5,627 nucleotides of DNA from NCBI GenBank assembly GCA_001770355.1, contig MEQV01000019.1, positions 1-5,627 on the forward strand, read 5' to 3'. The position numbers and the translations under genes were made by a program. Origin of the DNA: Betaproteobacteria bacterium RIFCSPLOWO2_02_FULL_62_17 (GTDB taxonomy: Bacteria > Pseudomonadota > Gammaproteobacteria > Burkholderiales > SG8-39). Shown in pieces: positions 1 through 4,725 of this stretch (position 1 is the first letter of the stretch; every line of letters begins with the position of its first letter). Below the pieces are notes generated by a model that made no database searches, was not told where the DNA came from, and saw only the letters and a program-made list of their open reading frames with translations.

Positions 1-260
1 ACGGCAAGCCGGTCGATCATGGCGTCCCCATACTTGGCCCGGTCCTGGCCATTCAGTTCGTAGTGATGGATGTAGCCGCCGATCACCCAATTCCGCAGAG
101 TCAGGCTCAGGTTGACGGCGCGGCCCGCCTGCGCCGCGCAGTACTCATGCACTTGGCGGATGGAGTCCACCAGCGTGGTGAAGTTCAGGCTGGCGTCCGC
201 CTTGGCGGCGGAGCGGGGCTTGCGGCGGGTGGCGGGCCGGGGCCTCTTTTTTGCGGCCAT
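1..260 (-). CDS. DUF1016 / YhcG-type PDDEXK nuclease-like protein, N-terminal part (cut by window edge)
   Basis: The first 86 codons are visible, from ATG at 260-258 to the left edge with no stop. A basic leader of about 22 residues (Lys/Arg/Pro/Ala-rich, starting MAAKKRPRPATRRK) is followed by a helical region with LVDSIRQVHEY (30-40), AVNLSLTLRNWVIGGYI (48-64) and GQDRAKYGDAMIDRLA (71-86). This order (a helix with an Asn, then 'W.IG..I', then 'G..RA.YG...I..LA') is the signature of the DUF1016 N-terminal domain as I know it. In that family a PDDEXK nuclease-like domain follows, but it lies outside the window, so catalytic residues cannot be checked. Family members often sit beside restriction-modification genes; the role here is inferred to be DNA-related or defence. 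GGAGG at 273-269 lies 8 bases before the ATG, within the last codons of the methyltransferase remnant, whose TGA is 3 bases upstream. The gene may therefore once have been coupled to it. The start is well supported; the family call is fairly sure. Confidence 0.8.
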   Translation of the reverse strand, partial: MAAKKRPRPATRRKPRSAAKADASLNFTTLVDSIRQVHEYCAAQAGRAVNLSLTLRNWVIGGYIHHYELNGQDRAKYGDAMIDRLA

Positions 261-263
261 GAC

Positions 264-434
264 TCAGTCCTCCACCGTTTCGGCGGCGCGGCCGAGGCGG
301 TATTTGATGTTGTAGTTCGGCATGAAATCCAACTCCTCCACCGCGAACCCTTAGTGCCGCGCCAACGCGGTTTCTATTTCGTCAAGGACGAGTTTCGATT
401 GTGGCGCATCCATCTCATCCTATTCGATCGTGTG
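264..434 (-). pseudogene. Decayed C-terminal end of a restriction-modification-type DNA methyltransferase
   Basis: One minus-strand frame reads ...HTIE, stop (TAG 422-420), DEMDAPQSKLVLDEIETALARH, stop (TAA 353-351), GFAVEELDFMPNYNIKYRLG and so on to TGA at 266-264. Ignoring the stops, this resembles from memory the C-terminus of large Eco57I-like N6-adenine methyltransferases, with 'SKPIIDEIDRVLA.HYGFT.EELDFIINYDIKYRMG'. The TAA falls exactly where that family has Tyr (His-Tyr-Gly-Phe), so one substitution from TAC/TAT could explain it. Upstream of about 434 the resemblance fades, so the catalytic part is absent rather than just interrupted. The product would be non-functional. It precedes the DUF1016 gene by 3 bases in the same frame and even supplies its ribosome binding site. 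A family search is needed to confirm the assignment; a chance likeness in such a short stretch is the main alternative. Confidence 0.58.
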
Positions 435-522
435 GCCCCTTTTCCCGGTTAAAGGGGCAATGCTTCCCGGGAGCGGGTCTTGGAGGGGAAGACCAGACGT
501 CGTTGGACGGCAAAAGACGTGA
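435..522 (-). other. zapD-downstream junction with three inverted repeats
   Basis: These 88 bases lie between the zapD stop and the recognisable methyltransferase remnant. They hold three inverted repeats: GGTCTT/AAGACC at 476-481 and 489-494 (6 bp, 7-base loop), the palindrome TCCCGGGA at 465-472, and GCCCCTTT/AAAGGGGC at 435-442 and 451-458 (8 bp, 8-base loop). None is followed by a run of T on the minus strand, so none is a textbook intrinsic terminator. They could still end or stabilise the zapD transcript, or mark a recombination junction where accessory DNA replaced the usual downstream gene. No ORF of note is present. Confidence 0.4.
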
Positions 523-1278
523 CTACAGGTTGCAGAAGCTCAACTCGAACTCAATATCGGCATCGACCACCCGCGGACGCGGTTCAATGCCGGACGTCAC
601 GAAGCGGATATTCAGCGCGTATTTGTTGGCGCTGATCTCCGGGATGCACTGCAAATCCCGCGGCAGCCTGATGCGCACCATCTGCGCCACCTTTCCGCCC
701 AGCATCTGCGAGAACGCCCCTTGCCGCGCGACCATCCTCGCGGCCTTGCCGCCTTCGCGCAGCAGGCGCAGCACGATGGCGCTGCCGTCGCGAATCGGGT
801 AAAGAGGATTGATCCAGACATTCAGATCGGCAAGCCTTGCGGCGCTGTCGCGGTGCAGCCAGTAATGGTAGGAAGGCAGGTCGAATTCGCAGGCGCCGCC
901 GGGAATGCCGGTGCGCTGCTTGATGCTCATGAGCCACTCATTTTCCCGCAGGTACTGGCCGATTTTGCCGGTCATCGCGAATAAGGCGTGGCTGGACTGC
1001 TCGATGTCGGCGAGCACCTGATTGAGCGCATCCTCGGCGATTTCCGGATTGTTGCGGAACGACGACAGCACCTGCTTCTGGCGTTCCAGTTCCTGCAGCA
1101 AATCCGATTTGATGTCGGCGCGGCTGGCCACTTCGAGGATCTCGAACAGGGTCAACAGGACGACGTGATGTTCCAGCGCCTCGCGCCTGTCAAGAAAAAA
1201 GCGCGCGCGCTCGAATAGATTTTCAAGCCGCAGCAGGGTGCGCACACGCTCACTCAGCGGATATTCGTAGACGATCAC
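523..1278 (-). CDS. zapD: ZapD (YacF), Z-ring-associated cell division protein
   Basis: ZapD is a cytoplasmic protein that binds the FtsZ C-terminus and cross-links protofilaments in the Z-ring. From the GTG at 1278 the protein has 251 residues, very near the 247 of E. coli ZapD. It opens with the family hallmark VIVYEYPLSERVRTLLRLE, followed by a mostly helical N-terminal half (FERARFF, LTLFEILEVASRADIKSDLLQELERQK). The C-terminal half contains GIPGGACEFDLPSYHYWLH and the closing strand VDADIEFELSFCNL before TAG (525-523); the family's usual end is intact. The GTG was chosen because the conserved core begins there, but no good Shine-Dalgarno precedes it and the frame is open all the way back to the coaE ATG. 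ZapD may therefore be made by internal initiation or as the C-terminal part of a CoaE-ZapD polypeptide. Family identity is secure; the start is not. Confidence 0.9.
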   Translation of the reverse strand: MIVYEYPLSERVRTLLRLENLFERARFFLDRREALEHHVVLLTLFEILEVASRADIKSDLLQELERQKQVLSSFRNNPEIAEDALNQVLADIEQSSHALFAMTGKIGQYLRENEWLMSIKQRTGIPGGACEFDLPSYHYWLHRDSAARLADLNVWINPLYPIRDGSAIVLRLLREGGKAARMVARQGAFSQMLGGKVAQMVRIRLPRDLQCIPEISANKYALNIRFVTSGIEPRPRVVDADIEFELSFCNL

Positions 1279-1401
1279 TGGCGCCGCTGCAATAGGGAAA
1301 CTGGACGATTCTCGCCTATTCTCAGGGGCGCTGGCTAGTGCCAGCCGTTGTATTTGTGGCACCAGCCCCCTTGCGGGTGGCGGTCCGCGTGGCCGGTCAA
1401 G
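1279..1401 (-). other. Stop-free joint between coaE and zapD
   Basis: This segment continues the coaE frame without a stop and would encode about 41 residues rich in Pro, Arg, Ala and Ser (LDRPRGPPPARG... then ESSSFPIAAAP). It matches neither CoaE nor ZapD and looks like translated intergenic DNA. It contains a perfect 6-bp inverted repeat, GCTGGC-TAGT-GCCAGC, at 1330-1345, 52 bases before the zapD GTG. Another frame has a TGA just past the expected CoaE end (within GGGAACTTGACC on the minus strand). A one- or two-base shift would thus restore a CoaE of typical length. No Shine-Dalgarno is visible just before the GTG. Confidence 0.6.
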
Positions 1402-2001
1402 TTCCCTGGATTGGGCCAGATAACGCCGGTGCAGTAGTTCCACCTTGGCGTCCATGTCCTCAAGGCTGCCTTCATTGATCAGCACGTCATCCGCCCGGGC
1501 AAGGCGAGTGTGGCGGCTCGCCTGGGTCGCCATGATGCGGCGTACTTCGTCCGCGTCCATGCCGCTACGGGCGCCGACACGCTCGATCTGCAGCGACTCG
1601 CCGCAATCGACCACCAGTATCCGGTCGAAACGCTCGTGACCCATGGCGGTTTCAACCAGAAGCGGCACCACCTGAATTACGTACGGCGCGCTCGCGGCAA
1701 CGGTCTGGCGGAGGCTTTCCGCGCCGATGAGCGGGTGCAGGATGGCTTCAAGCCTTTGCTTTGCCGAACTGTCGGAAAATGCGCGTTCGCGCATGCGCGA
1801 GCGCTCCAGCGCGCCATCCGGCCCGATCATCGCGTCGCCGAACGCCTCCCGGATGGCCGGTATCGCGGCTCCGCCGGCCGCGGTGAGCGCATGCGCGATC
1901 ACGTCGCTGTCGACGATGGCGACGCCGCGCCTGGCAAATGCCTGGGCCACCGCGCTCTTGCCGCTGCCGATTCCCCCGGTGAGGCCGACGACGTAGGGCA
2001 T
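1402..2001 (-). CDS. coaE: Dephospho-CoA kinase (frame continues into zapD)
   Basis: CoaE phosphorylates the 3'-hydroxyl of dephospho-CoA with ATP, the last step of coenzyme A synthesis, in the cytosol. The CoaE portion covers about 200 residues (E. coli has 206). It shows the P-loop GGIGSGKS (9-16), the VDSDVIAH segment with Asp31 and Asp33 (30-37), LHPLIG (88-93), VVPLLVET (111-118), and a lid/C-terminal region with RVGARSGMDADEVRRIMATQ and ADDVLINEG (170-178). The expected end is near HRRYLAQ (191-197), but no stop follows; the reading frame stays open to 523, giving 492 residues from this ATG. The end coordinate given here marks the domain boundary, not a stop codon. The ATG at 2001-1999 overlaps the pilD TGA (2003-2001) as TGATG and has no strong ribosome binding site of its own, which points to translational coupling with pilD. 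All visible catalytic motifs are intact. Confidence 0.93.
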
Positions 2002-2864
2002 CAGTAAATAAGCTTCAGGTACTCGCGCGTCAGTTGCGGCCCCCAGAAAAGCGCCACCGCGCCGGCGCCCGCGAGATAAGGGCCGAAGGGAATGGGAACC
2101 TCGCGGCCATGGCGCGCGAGCACAATCAGCAGAATGCCCGCTGCCGCACCGATAACCGACGAGGCAAGAATCACCAGGGGCAGCATTTTCCAGCCGGTCC
2201 AGGCGCCGATTGCGGCGAGCAACTTGAAATCGCCGTATCCCATGCCTTCCTTGCCGGTTGCCATCTTGAACAGCCAGAACACACTCCACAGGAATAGATA
2301 CCCCGCGGCGGCGCCGACCACCGCCGACTGGAGATCCACGAAAGTACCCGCGATATTGACGAGCAATCCCAGCCAGAGCAGCGGCAGGGTAATGGCGTCG
2401 GGCAGAAACTGGGTGTCGAAATCGATGAAACAGGCTGCGATCAAGGCGCACAGGAAGACGGCTGCGCCAACGCCGGCCAGTGTGGCGCCATAACGGATCG
2501 CGCAATAGGCCACGCCTATCCCGGTGAGCAGTTCAACCAGTGGATAGCGCGCGCTGATCCTGGCGCGGCAAGCGGAGCACTTGCCCCTGAGCCACGCCCA
2601 GGATAACAGCGGTATGTTTTCCAGCGCCGAAATCGGGTGCCCGCAAGACGGGCAATATGAGCGCGGAAACGCCAGATTGAGGGGCGCGGCAGCGGGGGCC
2701 GGCTCACCGCGCATCTCGGCGCACTGCGCGGCCCAGTCGCGTTCCAGCATCCGGGGCAGGCGGTGAATGACCACGTTGAGAAAGGATCCCACAGCCAGAC
2801 CGAGGATCAGTCCGAGCCAGGGCAGGACCGTGCCTGAGGAGAAAAACGCGGCGGCGTCAGACAA
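2001..2864 (-). CDS. pilD: Type IV prepilin peptidase / N-methyltransferase PilD
   Basis: PilD is a polytopic inner-membrane aspartyl protease that cleaves the leader of prepilins and methylates the new N-terminal Phe. The N-terminal membrane segment (GLILGLAVGSFLNVVIHRLP, 18-37) is followed by a cytoplasmic loop with the zinc-type tetracysteine CPSC (71-74) and CSAC (96-99). The bilobed peptidase core has FIDFD...LPD (146-156) and the GxGD motif GYGDFK (209-214). Asp148 and Asp212 are the expected catalytic pair, one position off the P. aeruginosa residues 149 and 213. The C-terminus has PIPFGPYLAGAG. I prefer the TTG at 2864, which has GGAG (2875-2872) 7 bases upstream and yields 287 residues, close to the usual 290. 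An upstream in-frame TTG at 2900 (299 residues) lacks a ribosome binding site. The gene overlaps coaE by one base, and the 168-base gap to pilC suggests a separate translation unit. Confidence 0.95.
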   Translation of the reverse strand: MSDAAAFFSSGTVLPWLGLILGLAVGSFLNVVIHRLPRMLERDWAAQCAEMRGEPAPAAAPLNLAFPRSYCPSCGHPISALENIPLLSWAWLRGKCSACRARISARYPLVELLTGIGVAYCAIRYGATLAGVGAAVFLCALIAACFIDFDTQFLPDAITLPLLWLGLLVNIAGTFVDLQSAVVGAAAGYLFLWSVFWLFKMATGKEGMGYGDFKLLAAIGAWTGWKMLPLVILASSVIGAAAGILLIVLARHGREVPIPFGPYLAGAGAVALFWGPQLTREYLKLIY

Positions 2865-3032
2865 TGCGCCGCTCCAGTGGCGTGGCGCCCGGGGAAGCAA
2901 GCGCGCCGGCCCCGCCGGAAAAGTGTCCTTCCAGGAACTCGCTCGAACGTGAGGTCATTATTGCCGCCGAGCGCTGTTCAGGTGCGCGGGGCGAGGTGGC
3001 AGGCTCGCCCGCATAGCGAAGCCAGGCCTGCC
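2865..3032 (-). other. pilC-pilD spacer with post-stop stem-loop
   Basis: The 168-base spacer holds a 7-bp perfect inverted repeat (GGCAGGC at 2998-3004, GCCTGCC at 3026-3032) beginning on the base next to the pilC stop. An inner near-match (GGCT-T-CGC with GCGAGCC on the minus strand) can lengthen the stem. No T-run follows it, so it is more likely a transcript-stabilising or partial-termination structure than a classic terminator. The rest contains a 33-codon minus-strand reading frame (2958-2857, ATG start, no clear Shine-Dalgarno) whose TGA overlaps the pilD TTG start. Confidence 0.45.
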
Positions 3033-4256
3033 TTAGACCGCCTGGCCCAGCTTGAAGATCGGCAGATACATCGCGACAACCATGCCGCCGATAAGCGTCC
3101 CGAGCACCACCATGATCACCGGTTCCATCAAGCTGGACAGCGCTTCCACCGCGTCATCGACCTCTTGCTCGAAAAAGTCCGCCACCTTGCCCAGCATACC
3201 GTCCAAGGCGCCCGATTCCTCGCCGATCGACACCATCTGGATCACCATGTTGGGGAAGATGTTGGTGTTCTGCATGGACACGGTCAGGCTCGATCCGACC
3301 GATACCTCGCCTTGAATCTGCTTGGTGGCAAGGGTGTAGACGTAATTCCCGCAGGCGCCGCCCACCGATTCCAGCGCTTCCACCAGTGGCACGCCGGCGG
3401 CGAACATGGTCGACAGCGTGCGCGTCCAGCGTGCGATGGTGGAGATGCGCACCAGGTGTCCGAAAACCGGCGCTTTCAACATAATCTTGTCCATCATGAT
3501 CTGCACCGGCACCGAGCGTTTCCACATGTACAGAAAACCGTAGATGCCGCCGCCGACCGAACCGATGATGAGGTACCAGTACTTGACGAAAATATCCGAG
3601 ATCGCCATCACCACCAGCGTCGGCGCGGGCAGATCGGCGCCGAAGCTGGTGAACACCTGTTTGAAAGCCGGAATGACGAAAATCATGATAACGGCGGTGA
3701 TGATGAAAGCCACGCCGATAATCGCGACCGGGTAAAACAGCGCCGCCTTGATCTTCGACTTGATGGCCAGCGTCTTTTCCTTGTAGGTCGCCAGGCGATC
3801 CAGCAGGGTTTCCAGAATACCGGCCTGTTCGCCGGCCGCCACCAGGTTGCAGAACAGGGCATCAAACTGCAACGGATACTTGCGAAATGCCGCCGCGAGA
3901 GTGGAGCCGGTTTCGACTTCGGTTTTCAGCTCCATCAGCAGCCTGGAAACGGCGGGATTGGAATGGCCTTTGCCGACAATGTCGAACGACTGCAGCAGCG
4001 GCACGCCGGCTTTCATCATGGTGGCGAGCTGGCGGGAGAAAAGCGTGACGTCCTTTTCCGAGACCGAGCCACCACTGCTGACGCGCTGCTTTTTGACCTT
4101 GTTGACCAGAATGCCCTGGCGGCGCAGCGTGGCGTTGACCAGGGCTTCGCCGCCGGCCTTCATTTCGCCCTTGACGGTTTTTCCGGACTTGTCCTTGCCT
4201 TCCCAGGCAAAATTGAATTCTTTTATCTTTGCTTTGCCAATTGCTGCGGTGGCCAT
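3033..4256 (-). CDS. pilC: Type IV pilus inner-membrane platform protein PilC (type II secretion F family)
   Basis: PilC is the inner-membrane core of the type IV pilus motor; it couples the PilB/PilT ATPases to pilin extraction and re-insertion. The 407-residue length is typical. A soluble N-terminal segment (F..AWEGKDKSGKTVKGEM, 14-32) precedes two tandem T2SSF domains at about 70-193 and 273-395. Each carries the family's repeated motif, GEQAGIL (142-148) and GEESGAL (345-351). Hydrophobic membrane segments lie at about 172-196, 223-246 and 375-400, with AALFYPV at the first. The ATG at 4256-4254 has AGGAG (4268-4264) 7 bases upstream, so the start is firm. The extension ATPase gene pilB, often just upstream, is not found next to it here; a CNNM/CorC gene comes first. 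pilD follows after 168 bases. Nothing appears truncated or mutated. Confidence 0.97.
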   Translation of the reverse strand: MATAAIGKAKIKEFNFAWEGKDKSGKTVKGEMKAGGEALVNATLRRQGILVNKVKKQRVSSGGSVSEKDVTLFSRQLATMMKAGVPLLQSFDIVGKGHSNPAVSRLLMELKTEVETGSTLAAAFRKYPLQFDALFCNLVAAGEQAGILETLLDRLATYKEKTLAIKSKIKAALFYPVAIIGVAFIITAVIMIFVIPAFKQVFTSFGADLPAPTLVVMAISDIFVKYWYLIIGSVGGGIYGFLYMWKRSVPVQIMMDKIMLKAPVFGHLVRISTIARWTRTLSTMFAAGVPLVEALESVGGACGNYVYTLATKQIQGEVSVGSSLTVSMQNTNIFPNMVIQMVSIGEESGALDGMLGKVADFFEQEVDDAVEALSSLMEPVIMVVLGTLIGGMVVAMYLPIFKLGQAV

Positions 4257-4263
4257 ATTAAAT

Positions 4264-4268
4264 CTCCT
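4264..4268 (-). promoter_or_regulatory. pilC ribosome binding site
   Basis: AGGAG on the minus strand ends 7 bases before the pilC ATG, which is optimal spacing. It fixes the pilC start and is the strongest translation signal in the window. Confidence 0.85.
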
Positions 4269-4411
4269 AACAGCTTATGAACGGCGCTTGAGGCCTATTG
4301 GCATTGTTGTGCCGGTACTCGCGCGCCTCATTCAGGGTTCTTTCAGATGTTATCCGCCGCTACAGTCGCGCACAAGCGCAACGCCCTGACATATCCGGAC
4401 TTTTTCACGTA

Positions 4412-4425
4412 TGACACAAGTGTCA
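4412..4425. promoter_or_regulatory. Perfect 6-2-6 palindrome upstream of pilC, possible operator
   Basis: TGACAC-AA-GTGTCA is a perfect inverted repeat about 156 bases before the pilC ATG. Its left half on the minus strand includes TTGACA (4426-4421), a perfect -35 hexamer, but no matching -10 lies 16-18 bases further on. Size and symmetry suit a dimeric repressor or activator site. No regulator can be named from the sequence. Confidence 0.35.
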
Positions 4426-4593
4426 AGCGGGCGGGAGCGAACACCTGCTCAAGCGGCGCTGCCTGGCCTGCGCATAAGCTTGCGTTTACGTTCCCTTCCC
4501 ACAAATTCCTGCCCTGCTGCAGCTGCCGCAGAAAACCGCGCGTCCCCCGATCTGCTGACGCGCCCTGCCCACCACCAATGATGCCTTGCCCAT

Positions 4594-4640
4594 AAGCTTT
4601 TGTAAAGCTTTAGGAAAAACCGCTATTCTTTTGAAGAATA
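4594..4640. repeat. Pair of perfect 7-3-7 inverted repeats, centres 30 bp apart
   Basis: AAGCTTT-TGT-AAAGCTT (4594-4610) and TATTCTT-TTG-AAGAATA (4624-4640) share the same geometry and lie with centres at 4602 and 4632, close to three helical turns. Both are AT-rich inside a GC-rich genome. They could be paired protein-binding sites or small RNA hairpins between the CNNM/CorC gene and pilC. Confidence 0.45.
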
Positions 4641-4700
4641 TGAACTAATACTCGTTTACCCAGGACCTCAATCAAGTCGTTTAAAACTCAGGGAATAGCG
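4613..4700 (-). terminator. Possible terminator of the CNNM/CorC transcript
   Basis: On the minus strand CGCTATTC (4700-4693) can pair over 8 bp with GAATAGCG (4628-4621), followed at once by GTTTTTCC (4620-4613). The loop of 64 bases is long for an intrinsic terminator. The same right arm can instead form the local hairpin 4640-4624, so the two folds exclude each other. It lies 26-113 bases past the stop of the upstream gene, a reasonable place for a 3' end. The evidence is moderate at best. Confidence 0.3.
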
Positions 4701-4725
4701 CCTTCGGCCACCGGCCCCATGTAGT

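Larger units (their letters stand above)
4257..4725 (-). other. 469-base non-coding leader of pilC
   Basis: No convincing gene, tRNA or known riboswitch is visible here. The stretch probably holds the pilC promoter and the end of the upstream transcript. It contains a palindrome at 4412-4425, two 7-3-7 inverted repeats at 4594-4640, and three copies of CATAAGCT (4473-4480 and 4591-4598 on plus, 4279-4272 on minus). A weak sigma-70-like pair on the minus strand is TTGTGC, 17 bases, TAACAT, within about 4349-4377; it matches the consensus poorly. A near sigma-54 match close to the gene fails the spacing rule by one base. Confidence 0.5.

Noticed and set aside
63..452. 129-codon plus-strand frame at the left end
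   Set aside because: It is the complement of the DUF1016 gene and the methyltransferase remnant and shows no family features.
2002..2505. In-frame extension upstream of the coaE ATG (168 codons)
   Set aside because: It overlaps pilD in another frame and has no CoaE or other domain; the TGATG overlap and the conserved CoaE N-terminus fix the start at 2001.
2877..4280. 467-codon plus-strand open frame opposite pilC
   Set aside because: It is rich in His, Arg, Asp and Gln in the pattern of an antisense translation of a GC-rich gene, and lies opposite an unmistakable pilC.
4295..4312. Possible sigma-54 promoter before pilC (GGCAC...TGCC on minus)
   Set aside because: Only 9 bases separate the GG and GC elements, where the sigma-54 rule needs 10.
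4491..4593. 34-codon minus-strand frame (ATG 4593) in the pilC leader
   Set aside because: No Shine-Dalgarno before its ATG, and nothing recognisable in the peptide.
4347..4595. 82-codon plus-strand frame in the pilC leader
   Set aside because: No ribosome binding site before its ATG, unusual Cys/Pro-rich composition, and no recognisable motif.
4690..4722. GC-rich hairpin just past the CNNM/CorC stop as an intrinsic terminator
   Set aside because: The best stem (GCC-GAA-GGC) is only 3 bp and no T-run follows directly.
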